Positions 1 to 12,393 are shown, numbered from the stretch's first letter. The stretch is DNA of 64,000 bases from Earliella scabrosa (GCA_022605405.1 JABYQQ010000038.1:62001-126000); one strand, 5' to 3'. Notes: a model not told the origin generated them from the letters alone. Program-made: numbers and translations.

Positions 1-777
<777 letters not shown>

Positions 778-1225
778 ACAAATGTGCTCTCTGTACTAGT
801 TTCCCGACGCTGCCCGTGTACAGTATCTATATCCCGAAGTCTGTATACATTAACAATATCGTTCTGCCAAGTCGATCTGCACCTGTTCGAACTCGACCAA
901 GACGCAGACCTCGGCTCCGAGACTAGCCCCACAACGCCGTACAGCATATCTGGACGTCATGACGTCTGTCGCCTAATGAGGAAAGTGGCAAGGCAGCAGA
1001 AGCTCCGGGGCGCAGACGTCATGACAAAGCCACTGCGCATCTCCTCCTTTCTCCATCTTATCTCGTCATCGCTGGAGGGACTGCGCTCCAGCTGCGCCCC
1101 GCCGGCACTCGTATAAGAGCACCGTGCCTCTGTGCGGAGCGGAACTCAGATACCTCCAACCTCATACCCCTGCCATTACTCTCACACTCTCACAACCACT
1201 TACGCTTCACATCGACAATATCATC
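778..1225. other. Calmodulin 3' flank and promoter of the 1226 gene
   Basis: About 450 bp with no convincing gene. It holds the calmodulin 3' UTR and the promoter of the next gene, including a TATA-like TATAAG at 1112-1117, 109 bp before the ATG at 1226. CT/CA-rich sequence just before that ATG is typical of fungal leaders. Confidence 0.6.
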
Positions 1226-1630
1226 ATGTCCTCTTTTATCAACAAGATTAAGGAGAAGACTTCGAGCAAGAACTCTTCGCCGAAGCAGCAGAATGAGCCC
1301 ACCTATGGCATTCTACCCCACCCGGCTGTAGGTTCTTCCCCGCGCGCTTTCCTGCCTGTCGCTGACACTCGTACAAATCCCGCAGAAGACCAACGATCCC
1401 CGAGACCTTGAGCCTCCTCAGCTCGGCGGTGGGTTGAACAGTAACCCAGAACAGGGCGCGTTCCATGCCCGGGAGCCCCATGTCCCGTCGCCGCAGATTG
1501 CCAACAACCTCCCTCCTCCACAGGTGGGTTCAGTGTCGTTTGCAACTTGACTGTCTGGCTGACTAATGTCTCCGTTTGACAGAGTCGGGAGCAACTGAGG
1601 GCTCGTGCGGCGGGGCTCAATGGCAACTGA
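1226..1630 (+). CDS. Small conserved hydrophilic protein (95 aa), unknown function
   Basis: Three exons (1226-1327, 1386-1523, 1583-1630) join in phase 0 and give a 95-residue protein starting MSSFINKIKEKTSS and ending LRARAAGLNGN. It is rich in Lys, Ser, Asn, Pro and Gln, has no signal peptide, membrane segment or recognised domain, and is probably intrinsically disordered. The start is supported by the TATA-like box 109 bp upstream, an A at -3, and the absence of other in-frame ATGs nearby. It resembles the small soluble stress or developmental proteins common in mushrooms, but I cannot name a family. The clean splice structure makes a real gene likely. Confidence 0.72.
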
Positions 1631-2165
1631 GAAGTCGCGTTGACCGGAGTTGTACTGTTTGGACGCCGGTCGCAGACTTGTCAGTATGTCTAACTGACGT
1701 CGGACCTTCTTGTATGAGCGCGGTAGCAACAGAATGGACAATTAATCATGTAGCAATATAGGAAGATGCTGAGTGCAGACATTAATATTTTGTCTGGGGG
1801 AGGACTCCGCCGAGTCGCACCATCGAGCTGGCATCCCAGCAGATCGAGTACTTACTCTATCAACAGAGTGGGACGTTTCTAGTACGATTGCGTCGGTTCT
1901 AGCGATATCTGAGAATACAGCATGCTGCTTGAAGCTCTGAATTACGGAATGTTCTTGCTGCTTAGTATGCGTTCCTCTCCAACTTGGAGTCGATGGAAGC
2001 GCTCATGAGATCGCGTGACGTGTGTGACGGTCTGTGACGACGCGTAACAGACTGACGCGTCGGGGTACGCGTTCCTTGGCAGCTTTTGGTGCAGCTTGTC
2101 TTACGCGTTCTCCGCCATCCCCCCATCCTGTCTCCCTGCACTCAACCTCCAAGCAATCGCCCAAC
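1631..2165. other. Intergenic; proteasome gene promoter
   Basis: About 535 bp between the small protein gene and the beta-3 proteasome gene. I see no gene or repeat in it. Confidence 0.5.
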
Positions 2166-3032
2166 ATGGTGAGTACTGGCTGTGCTGCTGTTGTGTCTGG
2201 CTCACAGCTCTCTTGCGGTAGTCAATTATGGAATATAACGGTGGCTCCGTGATCGCCATGGTGGGCAAGGAATGTGTTGCCATTGCCTCCGACCTACGAC
2301 TAGGGAACCAGGCCCTAGGCATATCGTCCGACTTTAAGAAGGTGCGTGTCTCTCCGGATTATATCCCAGTATCATGCCGTTGATCGTACATGTCGTGAAG
2401 ATCTTTCAAATGACGGACAGGATATTCTTGGGACTTCCCGGTCTTGCAACAGACGTAACAACATTGTACGTCCTTCCCTCTAATCACAAATTTCACTATC
2501 AAAAGTGAAGCTTTCGTGCTGTAGGAAGGAGACATTCCGCTACCGAGTGAACATGTACACCATCAAGGAGGAGCGCGAGATCGAGCCCGAGACCTTCGCC
2601 CACCTCGTCTCTTCAACGCTCTACGAACGTCGCTTCGGTCCCTACTTCATCGAACCTGTCATGGCGGGCCTCCAGAAGACGCACACAGGAGAGTACAAGC
2701 CATACATCGCAGCGACAGACCTCATCGGCTGTCTGAACTTCGCAAAGGACTTTGTCGTCGCGGGGACAGCCAGCAGCAAACTGTTTGGTGTGGCAGAGGG
2801 TCTATGGGAGCCGGACCTGGAGCCGGAGGATCTGTTCGAGACGTGCGCGCAGACGCTACTGAATGCGGTAGATCGAGACGCGTACTCAGGTTGGGGGGCG
2901 GAGGTGTATGTTCTGTGAGTGTTTCTCTGTCGCGATCCTTGCGGATGAAAGCATGGACGCCATGCTGAAGCAGTCTTGTCTAGGACGAAAGACAAGGTGA
3001 TCAAGCGCACGTTGAAAGGCCGCATGGACTAG
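2166..3032 (+). CDS. PUP3: 20S proteasome subunit beta type-3
   Basis: Non-catalytic beta subunit of the 20S core particle, which degrades ubiquitylated proteins in nucleus and cytosol. Exon 1 is only the ATG (2166-2168). The remaining exons are 2222-2341, 2401-2465, 2525-2914 and 2984-3032, all in frame. The N-terminus [17 protein letters not shown] and the stretches [37 protein letters not shown] and GPYFIEPV match the beta-3 family over the full length. The C-terminus [14 protein letters not shown] is the typical beta-3 tail. As expected for beta-3 there is no propeptide and no catalytic N-terminal Thr. Identification is secure. Confidence 0.97.
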
Positions 3033-3339
3033 TTTGTGTGTATACTGGCATCTCATATCCATTCTCGCTTTCGACTGCAACCATGTACCACTATGTCTGC
3101 CGCCTATCTCAATTGAATCTCAATCAAAGGTATGATACCTTGCGAGCTGATCTCAAACAGCTACAGGACTCTACTGTCAAGAGTGACATGATGGGAACTG
3201 GCTGTTCACTGGTGTATAGTGTGACGCCTTCACCATCGCTGCATACAACCAAAACGGAAAGGAAACGAAGAGTCCACGCCATATCTAGCTCCATTGACCT
3301 GCTAACCCGTTCCATGCGATATGGAAACGACCCGCGTGC
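3033..3339. other. Convergent 3' flanks
   Basis: About 300 bp between the 3' ends of the proteasome gene (+) and hydrophobin 1 (-). Nothing recognisable. Confidence 0.5.
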
Positions 3340-4316
3340 TCACAAGAAAATGGGGATGCAACCTATCGAGATAATCCCGCCCTATGACACGATGTAAGTA
3401 TAGGTCGATTCTGTCATTGGTGAATATACTCACAACAGCGTTGTTCTCGCAGCATACAGTCACTGAACTGCACGCATTGCCGCTACCGATGCCGATGCCA
3501 GTGATCGGGCTGCAGTTGAGACCGAGGATGACGTCGGAGTCTGGGACAATCTCCCCGAGCAGGCCCATGATGGCCTTGCCCACCACCGTCTTGGCCTGCA
3601 CCGTAGTTGTGAGTCAACGTCAGTGGAATCGCTGTAAATGAACTCACGCTCTCAAGGGAATCGCAGCACTGGATGGGCCCGGTGGTGCAGTTGTTGCTCG
3701 GTACGGTCACAGTGGCCGTCGGAGCGGACGCAGTGACCGTGACGGGTGGCTCTGTCTCCGTCTTAATCTCCGTCGTCGTCTGCGTCCTTGTGACGGGCGG
3801 CTCTGTCTCTGTCTTGATGATGGTGGACGTGCTCGTCTTCGTGACGGGCTCTGTCTCTGTCTCCGTCTTGATGACCGTGCTCGTCTTCGTGACGGGCTCT
3901 GTCTCTGTCTCCGTCTTGATGACCGTGCTCGTCTTCGTCTGCGTCTTCGTCGCAGGGGGCTCGGTCTCGGTCTGCGTCTTCGTGACGGTATCTGTCTTCG
4001 TCTGCGTCTGCGTCTGCGTGACGGTGCTCGTCTTCGTCTGCGTCTTGGTCGCGGGCGGTTCGGTCTCGGTCCGCGTCTTCGTGACGGTGCTTGTCTTCGT
4101 CTGCGTCTGCGTGACGGTGCTCGTCTTCGTCTCTGTCTTGGTGACGGGCGGCTCGGTCTCAGTCTTTATGACCGTGATCGTCTTCGTCTTCGTCTCGGTG
4201 ATGGTCGTCGGGTAGGGGTTGGGGTACGGGTTTCCCCACTCGCCTGGATAGGGGGTGGCGGCCGCAAGAACGGCAAGGGAGACGAGGCAAAGCGCAGTGG
4301 AGAGGCGGGCGTGCAT
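3340..4316 (-). CDS. Hydrophobin 1, class I, with giant Thr-rich linker (290 aa)
   Basis: Secreted amphipathic surface protein expected to self-assemble at hydrophilic/hydrophobic interfaces. Exons (minus strand) are 4316-3648, 3595-3434 and 3381-3340. It has a signal peptide ([20 protein letters not shown]) followed by [15 protein letters not shown]. About 170 residues then strictly alternate Thr with Lys/Glu/Gln/Val (units such as [19 protein letters not shown]). The normal eight-Cys domain begins near residue 210: C-x6-CC, C, C-x5-CC, C, ending [13 protein letters not shown]. Class I hydrophobins are usually 100-150 aa; the extra length all lies between signal peptide and Cys1. The linker suggests O-mannosylation or beta-strand-forming potential (inference). 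The DNA repeats are nearly perfect over about 48 bp (around 3837 and 3885), so copy number may vary. A TATA box lies at 4413-4418. Confidence 0.93.
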
Positions 4317-5550
4317 TGTAGTAGGAATTGGTGAGTGTGGCTGAGACAGTTGGTTCGGGTGGAGAAGGCTGGCTAGCTTGGTGTGCTGTTCTGACTCTCT
4401 GTTTCTCCAGGCTATATACCTTTGACCAGCCTCAGCATCTCTGAGATGCCCACTTTCAGGAGGTGTAGTGGGCATAGCCCGCGTCCGCCAGGAGACCTGC
4501 TCGAGGGAAGTGCAAAAGGTCAGTACGCGTACGCATCATAACCTCCACCGGCGTAATGTGGAGCGCGTGACGATGGCGTCGTAGCAGCGTCGTCGCGGCT
4601 GCAGCAAGACAGAATAGATCTCATTTGGCACCTTGTTGGACGCAGGCCGCGGCAACTCTCAAGCGAAGCATTGGGACATCCCGGGCGGGTCCCGTTGCTG
4701 GTAGGATCTATGCCTCAGCATGGTGCGACCAGCCATACGAGAGTCCACCACGGTAGCTTCGCAGCGTATGTGCGCCTGTCAAATAACCTTTGCCGGCGAA
4801 TCCGGTCTAACCATGCATTACTTCAGGAACTCGGATGACACCAGCAGCGTCCACACGCGCGGAGGAATGCTTCTCCAACGCAATCTCAAGTTCACGGACC
4901 TGTCGACCTGGCCCACCAACCGTTGGTTGTAACATGCTGCTGCCCACCGCAGTGACGTCAGCATCACTGTCGCCTCGCAATGATGACATGGTGATGTGTA
5001 GATCTTCACTGGTTCGTCGTGCAAGGTGTTGAGTCGCCAAGCCTGGCACCTACTTAAGTAGTCAGTGACACCTTTGCAAGCACAGCTGACTATCGTGGTT
5101 ATACCGCCCAGGAACAATGTCTTCTACTAGCCCTCCCCCCTCACACTCTGCACAAACACCTTGACGCACGCATCTTGCCACCCTATCACTTTCAGGCCTT
5201 CTCCGAGCATGCCGGACTAGACGGAACAGCGGTCTCGGTCGCTCCACTTCGTGGCAAATGAGCCAGCACCCGGTACCCTTCTTATGAAGGCCGTGTGGCA
5301 AGTCGTTCAGAGTCAGTCGGGCAATCCGGGCAAGCAGCAGCTGACAGGATGCGACCTCGTCGGTGAGCACCATTCCAATCATCCCTTTTTCCGAGCGATT
5401 ACAACGACGTCCTAACAGCAAGGCATGTTCTAGCATACATGTCAAGCAACGACCGCAAGACCTGACCATACTCCGATCCGATAACCGAGGGTACGAAGAC
5501 CGCTAGAAGCCTTCGGATGTCAACAGCCCTCATGAAGTACTATGCGATGT
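4317..5550. other. Spacer upstream of hydrophobin 1
   Basis: About 1.2 kb holding the hydrophobin 1 promoter and the 3' flank of hydrophobin 2. No additional gene is supported; the short open frames lack signal peptides, domains or usable splice structure. Confidence 0.5.
4413..4418 (-). promoter_or_regulatory. TATA box of hydrophobin 1
   Basis: TATATA on the minus strand, about 97-102 bp upstream of the ATG at 4316. Placement agrees with the other hydrophobin genes here. Confidence 0.65.
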
Positions 5551-6033
5551 TTAGAGAATGACGGGGAGGCAACCAATGGAGATGAGGCCGCCCTGCACCA
5601 TGATACGTAAGCCATTCATCAAGACTATAGGTCCGTGAGGACTTACGACGTTGTTGTTCTGGCAGCAGACGACGTTGGCGTCGCAGTTACCGCCGCCCAC
5701 ACCGATGATGCTGATCGGAGAGCAGTTCAGGCCAACCAGGACGTCAACGCCCTGGACGACAATCCCGAGCAACCCCAGGAGGATGCCAGTGACTGGGTCG
5801 CTCGTCTGTTGCCCATGCCTCACATCAATAAACAAGAACAACCATCGATGTGCGGATGCCCGCTCGGCGTCACGCACCTTCTGGACCGAGTTGCAGCACT
5901 GGATCGGGCCGGTGGAGCAGGACCCCTGCGTCGGCTCGCTGGGCGGCGCCGTCACGGTAATGGTGGTCGTGACGGGGTTGGTGGCGACCGCAAGGACAGC
6001 GAGGGAGAGGATGGAGGCGGTGCGGGCGAGCAT
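5551..6033 (-). CDS. Hydrophobin 2, class I (118 aa)
   Basis: Secreted class I hydrophobin. Exons (minus strand) are 6033-5878, 5805-5647 and 5592-5551, all phase 0. It has a signal peptide (MLARTASILSLAVLAVA) and a short Thr/Pro linker with TTTITVTAP. The eight cysteines are in order [18 protein letters not shown] and IGC, and the protein ends [13 protein letters not shown]. The TTTITVTAP linker is shared with hydrophobins 8 and 9, grouping these genes within the array. A TATA box (CTTATA in plus orientation, 6133-6138) lies about 100 bp upstream. It lies in the same direction as hydrophobin 1, about 1.2 kb away from its promoter. Confidence 0.95.
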   Translation of the reverse strand: MLARTASILSLAVLAVATNPVTTTITVTAPPSEPTQGSCSTGPIQCCNSVQKVRDAERASAHRWLFLFIDVRHGQQTSDPVTGILLGLLGIVVQGVDVLVGLNCSPISIIGVGGGNCDANVVCCQNNNVVSPHGPIVLMNGLRIMVQGGLISIGCLPVIL

Positions 6034-6132
6034 GATGTGCTGAGAGGCAAGAGGATGAGTGCAGGTGAGTGCTGGATCGAGAGACTGGCTGTGGGTGCTT
6101 GTCTGGAGATGCTGACGGTCGTGTAGCTTGCT

Positions 6133-6138
6133 CTTATA
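6133..6138 (-). promoter_or_regulatory. TATA box of hydrophobin 2
   Basis: TATAAG on the minus strand, about 100 bp before the ATG at 6033. Confidence 0.6.
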
Positions 6139-9100
6139 CCGCGGCGGCTGCCAAAACGACGTCGGATGCTGTATCCGTTCTCGGTAGCTTTGCTGTAAGA
6201 CCCAATCGCCAGCGGATGTCCTGGTTGGTCAAAAGTACGTATTCAAGATGGCTGGTGCTCCAGCGCGCCAATGCGGGTCTAGTGAACAACGTATGGCATG
6301 ATGGACATCTGCTGACGCTCTACCCGGGTTGGCAGGACTGCTTCCGACTCGTCCCTGCCAGCGTTCAAGAGCAATTTCCTAACTGTCAGGTTCCGTCGAC
6401 GTGTCGGTTGCTCGCCTCGTGTGTGGCCATCTCCGGCGATGGAGCTAGTCACAAGGCTGTGTCCGCCTATTCATCTCACCTGTCCATCCGTCTGCAATGC
6501 CTTTCGCGAACCCCGGACAGGACGGTGCGTGACGCGTGACGTACGCTTGTATGTTAATGCGCATGGACCGTTTTCGGTCGTGTTTGCCAGTCGACGTTGC
6601 GGACACGAATCGGACGGGCGGGCGCGAGCTGACCTCATTTTCTGCGCCAGGTTGCCGCATCCATGGTTCTCTGGCAGATCGGAGACGTCTATGACGCAGG
6701 AGGAGTACGACATTCTCAACGCAGGCGGGAGCGAGTGCCACTAGACAACTATTGTGAGTCTCGCTATTACCGAGTTCGGGACCCTCCGTTCCCTCTGGAA
6801 CTTGGTTTGGCTGCATTCCTTCATGCAGGCCTTTCCTCGTCGCCGCTCCTGGTGCCTGCACACGCGGATATCATCAAACCTAAGTCGGACCTCGACATCG
6901 TTTGTGCCCAGGCGATAGGCTCCGGACTCTCAGGTCAAGTCAATACCTTGACTTGCAGCCACAAGATTCCTGGGGACGGACAGAGCAAATGGAAGAGCAA
7001 GGAACAGTCAGTCCGCTCTCCCGTCTCTAGAAGATTTCGTCTGCGTTGACGGCCGGTCGACCGGGGCCCTCGACAGGCGCGGCTGGATGCGGAAGTGCCG
7101 TTGTTCGGCGTTTGTCCTGGCGCCCGTCACCGCGACGTGCGCACAGTGCAGCCACCGTGCGGTCCTCGGAATCCTTTGAGGCAGGTCCCTTCGTCTCGGC
7201 CATTGCGTATCTTAAGAAAGAATAGCTCATGGCTAGCCCGTTCTGCAGCGCAGGAGATGCGGTCGAGGACCGTGCCTCGCACTGCTTCGTGGTATCTCCA
7301 CCCTCCTCCGTCGACCACCGCATGGCGCTGGCGCGACGTCCGCCGCGCCCTGTGACGCTATCATGTCTCTCCCGTCGGCCTTCAGGCTTCAAGCTTCAGG
7401 CCCCTATGCGCTCTTGGCACCGTCATCGTCTGAACGTCGTTCCAGCTCGACCACCTCAGGAACGAGGGTAGCCCCTGCGGGTTCGTACGGGCTGGGACGG
7501 ACTGAATTGGCGCGGTGCGCACATCCGGGATGCAAGACCTCGTGTCCCGCGGGAACACCAGCGGACGGTCGAGGAGGAGGCCATCTCCGCCGTATCGCCT
7601 GCATCGTGGGCAATATGGCAGCATCGGGCGTATGCGGCGTGTCAAGCAAGCTCAGGAAGGCCGGACGCGAAGGCGTAGACTCGGGCGCGCGGACGTCATC
7701 GCGACCGCTGTCGGTGCTCGCAGTATGGAGCCAGTTGTGCTGCATGGTGCGATTATGGCAGTGCGTGTTGCTGGTTTCGCGAGGACGCGGTCGAGGTACG
7801 TTGCTTTGTCTCGATGTTTCGCTAATTACGTCGGGCGCTGACGGTTCATGTGTCTGTGTGGATGTCGTCTGCAGGCCGCCATCATGGTGGTTCGGAATGC
7901 CCGCGAAGCGTGTGTTTCCACGACAGAGTCCGGTCTTGGAACCGCTCAAGTCGCTAAGGTGGTCGGTTTCCTTGTTGCGACCGCAACTATTTGGGCGAAG
8001 AGGCGAAACATGCTCTCAAACTCACTTGTCGCATCCGCTGCCGCTGCATCTTCGACTCTGCCCCTTCTGCGACCCCCCAAGTCATCTGTGAACCATGCCC
8101 ATGCCCCAACCCCACTAGCTTCCGCCCTCGTCCTTAGCGGCTCGCTCGTTCTCCATCTTCCATCCAGGTCGTCGAGCGCATCATCGCCAACACTCACCGT
8201 GTCTTCTACCGCTCAAATCTCCCAGTCACCACGCACAAACCTCCTCCACAACACGCCCATAACTCTTCACAGGGAAGCCAAGCACGGAGCCGGAAGTGGG
8301 CACCTCTAAAGAGCTTGATTGAAGGCTCAGCGATGCGCGTTGGGCGTTGGGTCGGAGGCATTACCGTGTCCAAGGTTCGTGTAGGCGTGTGCTCACACTT
8401 TTTCCCCGGAATGCAAACTTACCAGGTATGTCCACTCATGGTTTCCGCGCCCTGATCATCGCTGCTCATGAGGAGCACCTTTACAGCGCCCTGCGGGAGG
8501 GTACTCTGAAGCTTGGAACGTCATGCATCATGGACGCCGGCTCGGACCGTAACTCAGCACACGACGCCGTCAGTGCGGCAAGGTGCGGGTGCACTCGGTT
8601 CTACATTTTCTCTTTTCCAGAATCCATTCGGGCGGGAGTTCTAAACTTGTCCCTCAGGCACGTCCGACTGACCGCATCCCGACGCAAGAGCGCAGTCGCC
8701 GGCGGGCTGTGTGCGATTTATCCTTTTGTCCATCACTTCTCCCTCCCAGCCGCTCAGAAGGACGTCGACGATCGACAGCTCGCCGCTGGTTTCCTCCCAC
8801 ACCTTGTGAAGCCAAGTCTTCCTCTGCACTGGGCTGAGAGCAGTCCAGGGTCGTCTGCGGTCAGTACTCCCTTCTAGTCAAATTTCGTCTTCTCACCGCT
8901 GTCGATGGGCGTGTTCGCATGCGCCCTCAAGCTGCGGGAGCGGTTGCGTCGCATTCAGCCCGTGAGGATGCATGTCTGTGACATGTTCTGTGTTTCGACG
9001 GATGCTGCGATAGAGTGGCGTTTAGGCAGATCCGGGGGTCTTCCAAGATCGCAAGATATGTTGCTACGCGTTCTAGCGGCGCGCGTCGGAGCGCACCCGT

Positions 9101-10068
9101 GACATATGGTGCAGTTCCATGTCTGCCCAGACTCTTGACAGTGGTCACGGCGGCGCTCGCGCGCTCGCTGCTGGGGTTTGTCGCTGGATTGTGCCCAGCT
9201 CTGCGCTGGGAAGGCGGACACGCTCAGCCACTGAGGTGCGTCGATGTGCTTGACGCCGCTGTCCTGTCAGAGAATTTCGACATGGACGGTGATGTTCTGC
9301 GCAGGACGCCACATACCGGCCATGAACGGGTGCAGACCGGGATGTGTGTGACGAGGGCGATCATTTTGTTGTGTTGTGAAGGGCGGGGAAGAGCCTCTGA
9401 GCTGCTTTGGGACGCAGCTGCCCAGATCCGGTGGCGCCGCGGTGCGCTGTTGTCGGACAGTCATGATCAAGGTTGGGCGAATGCGACCAGCTCGACTCGG
9501 GCGGCGGATCGTCGGGGCACTCCTACAGGCGGTTGGGGGTGGCACGCTGCTCAATCTGTCTGCGAGATGATGCATGTGATGATGTAATCTTGGGCCCGCA
9601 GGTGCGTCGCGATTCCTTCACAAGGACCGCTTACTCTGGGGGATATCGCACCAAGCGGGTGGGCCAGTTTTCTTCGCTCCCGAACGTAGCTGGACGACCC
9701 CCATTTTTATTCGGTCGGGACGGGATCCGATATGGTCCTCCCGAGCACCACGGGCGCACCCCTCCCTTCCACCTCGTCGTGTGGACCTGGAGGCTCGAGC
9801 CCCCGCACCTTAGCCGTCCCCGACTCCTCGCGACATCTCGCGAACTGTGCCCCCCTTCGCCGTCGCTGCCGGTGACAATGCACCTCGATATGGTGAGTCC
9901 AGTCGCGCTGCACGCCTCGAACGAATGTCAGGCGTGACGAGGTCAACGATCGATGGCGGGCGGGGATGCTCGCGCACCGACCTCGTCACGCTGTGCCCCC
10001 GCCCTGCCCACCCCAATGACTGTTGAGAAGAGATTTCGGGGCACCGCGTCGACGGTCGCCCCGACGCC

Positions 10069-10076
10069 TATATAAG
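10069..10076 (+). promoter_or_regulatory. TATA box of hydrophobin 3
   Basis: TATATAAG, 118 bp upstream of the ATG at 10187. Confidence 0.7.
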
Positions 10077-10186
10077 ACTCGCGACGAACGACGAGGAACA
10101 AGCAGTTCACGACTACTCTAGCTCCTTCTACCTCTGTCGCTCACTATCTAACGCACTCCTGTCGCTATCCCATTCCATAACTCACC

Positions 10187-10638
10187 ATGGTCGCTCTTAT
10201 ATCCGCTATTCTCCCCGTCGCTCTCCTCCTCACTTCCGCTGGCGCATCTGTCGTGCCCCGCACGGACAGCCCTCCCCAGTGCAACACGGGTCCGCTCCAG
10301 TGCTGCGACTCCGTCATGAACGTGAGTGTCTCGCGATTTTCACTGGTGATGTGCTCCAACTCACCTTGTGGCGATCGCTACAGTCGAAGGATAAGTCCAT
10401 GAGCCTCCTTCTCGGGCTCCTGGGCGTCGTTGTTCAGGGCGTTGACGCACTCGTCGGCATCGAGTGCAACCCGATCAACGTTATTGGCCTCGGCGGTGCT
10501 GGATGCAATTCGAATGTCGTGTGTTGTCAGAACAACAACGTTGTAGGTGACGCCCCGACGGCTTTTTACACGCATACTGACGAGTTCGTGTTTCAGGGCG
10601 GCCTCATCAGCATCGGATGCGCGCCTGTTATTCTCTGA
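10187..10638 (+). CDS. Hydrophobin 3, class I (111 aa)
   Basis: Secreted class I hydrophobin. Exons 10187-10321, 10384-10542 and 10597-10638 join in phase 0. It has a signal peptide (MVALISAILPVALLLTSAGA) and a short linker VVPRTDSPPQ. The Cys pattern runs CNTGPLQCC, IEC, GC, VVCC, IGC, and the C-terminus is [13 protein letters not shown]. Exon 2 encodes the hydrophobic LLLGLLGVVVQGVDALVG helix/loop typical of the array. The upstream region is a strong-promoter type: a clear TATA box followed by a CT-rich leader and a CACC ATGG start context. Confidence 0.95.
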
Positions 10639-11732
10639 GCGATTCAGGGCAGCGCGCCGGTGTCTTGAGCCCAGAGGCGGAGCTCGGAGATGGCGAGAAG
10701 AGATGTTGCAGGGCCTGGCTGGGAGGTTGATCCATCCGCGATACCCTATCATGTTGTAATGGCTGTCGATTGTCCCGTTATGTTGTAATCCACCTGCCTT
10801 CGTGACGCCCTCTTTCGGGATTCCACAGGGTTCAGCGCCGCGATTGCCCGCAGCAGGGGCACTAGGCGCAACGGGGTACACGGTTGGCCGATTGAGAGTG
10901 GGTTGCGTCACGAGTCTCGAGAGACGTCGGGAATCATACGGCGGGCTCTCCTCGTTGCCCCACCCGCTTTGCTTATAGAAGACAGCGGTCTTCGCCCGAC
11001 CGAGCAGCATCGCGGTAACTCTAGGCTCACAAGTAACTTGAACGCGGTCTTCTAGTTTACTCGGAACTTAGCTGAAAGGTCTGCCCAGGCTAGAGTGCGT
11101 GGTTGGAACCTAGCCACGCCTATTCGGATAGTCACTGAAACGATCTGTCTAAGAGACTATGGCCAGAACCATCGTTTGGAAGATAACCGCCAGGAACGTG
11201 CATCCCGCCTTGAGATTCAGATGGTGCATACTATATCGGGGATCCCGAACGCCGACCTGGGCAGGCGCTCTTGAACCGCCTCAATGCTGCTCTCCTTATG
11301 CAGTGCGAGATGTCGGACTCACCACTCAAACAAGCTCACAAAAGACGTGGACGGGCACGCCTTTGGACTGTGAGTATCGAGAAGCCTGGGCCGTCGCCGC
11401 GGACTCGACGCGGCCACTCTAGACAGCTCCGACCGGAAGGAGAGGGAGAACAAACGACTCGTATAACGTCGGAGCACGGGGAATACAGCGAAATGCCCGA
11501 CGGTCTAGCGCCCCCGAATAAGTAAACGGCTTGCGGACACGGATGGGGAACTAGGGATGGAAACGGTGATCGGAACGAGGAAGTCTAGGAAGGAGGGAGC
11601 GAGTAAGCCGGTTGGCGGGGTGGTGGAGGACGTTGTGCTGCTCAGGGCGGCGACGCGTGGAGCACGACGCGTCGGCCTGGCCTGGCGGGCACGCGGTGTG
11701 CGCGAACCGGGTTTCCTCATGCCCCTTCGGGC
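10639..11732. other. Convergent spacer between hydrophobins 3 and 4
   Basis: About 1.1 kb between two converging hydrophobin genes. It contains 3' UTR-type sequence and short chance frames only. Confidence 0.5.
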
Positions 11733-12265
11733 TTAGAGGGTGACCGGGACGCAGCCGAGGCTGACGAGGCCACCCTACGGGAGTGCGATAGCGTGAGTTG
11801 AACGAGGTCGGCAATTGTGAGCATATTTAAGGACGCACCACGTTGTTGTTGGTGCAGCAGACGGCCTGGGCGTTGCACTCCTTGCCGGCGCCAACGCCGA
11901 TAACGTTGATGGGGTCGCACTGGACCCCGACGAGCGCGTTGACGCCTTGAACTGCAATGCCGAGGAGGCCAAGGAGCGCGGCGGTGGCCGGGTCCTGGGC
12001 CTACGGTTTGCAATGTTTGCGAGAACGTCAGCACACAGAGAACCAATGTGGGGAGGAATGGGACGCTGACGGAGGTCGCCGTGTTGCAGCACTGGATGGG
12101 GCCCGTGCTACACTTGCCAGTGGGCCCGCCGGTCGGAGCGGGGGTGCTGGTGATCGTGACGGTCTTCGTCGGCTTCGCCTTCGCGGCGCTGTTGGCCGCG
12201 GGGGTGGCGGCCGCAAGGACGGCAAGGGTCAGGACAGAGACGAGGGCGGCGGTGCGGGCGAACAT
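11733..12265 (-). CDS. Hydrophobin 4, class I (132 aa)
   Basis: Secreted class I hydrophobin. Exons (minus strand) are 12265-12071, 12000-11839 and 11774-11733. It has a signal peptide ([20 protein letters not shown]). A 30-residue linker rich in Ala, Lys, Thr and Pro ([19 protein letters not shown]) precedes CSTGPIQCC. The remaining cysteines follow the array pattern, with VCCTNNNV in place of the usual VCCQNNNV. The end is [13 protein letters not shown]. Intron 1 uses a GTCAGC donor, weaker than the GTGAGT/GTAAGT of most copies; the acceptor was chosen so that exon 2 aligns with the other genes. A TATA box lies at 12388-12393. Confidence 0.92.
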
Positions 12266-12387
12266 CGTTGTGAGTTGGAAAAGCGAGGTGAAGAGTGCAG
12301 ATGCGAGTGGAGAGAGTAGAGGAGTAGCTGTGAACTGCTGAAGAGGCTTGTTCGAGCTAAGGAACAGGAGGTCGAAGTCGAGGGCCT

Positions 12388-12393
12388 TTTATA
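12388..12393 (-). promoter_or_regulatory. TATA box of hydrophobin 4
   Basis: TATAAA on the minus strand, about 125 bp before the ATG at 12265. Confidence 0.65.

Larger units (their letters stand above)
6034..10186. other. Gene-poor 4.15-kb spacer
   Basis: No gene could be supported on either strand. Open frames of up to about 240 codons occur (for example 7363-8091 + and 7404-7949 -), but they overlap each other antisense, have no signal peptide or recognisable domain, and look like chance frames in GC-rich DNA. I see no inverted-repeat ends or transposase motif. Decayed gene or transposon remnants are possible but not shown. The last 120 bp carry the hydrophobin 3 promoter. Confidence 0.45.

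Noticed and set aside
3673..4215. Val/Ser-rich plus-strand frame of 180 codons
   Set aside because: It is the antisense shadow of the Thr-rich linker of hydrophobin 1 on the minus strand.
7363..8091. Long open frame (242 codons, +) overlapping another antisense frame (7404-7949)
   Set aside because: No domain, signal peptide or splice signals that extend it, and the overlapping antisense frame is of similar quality; typical of GC-rich DNA.
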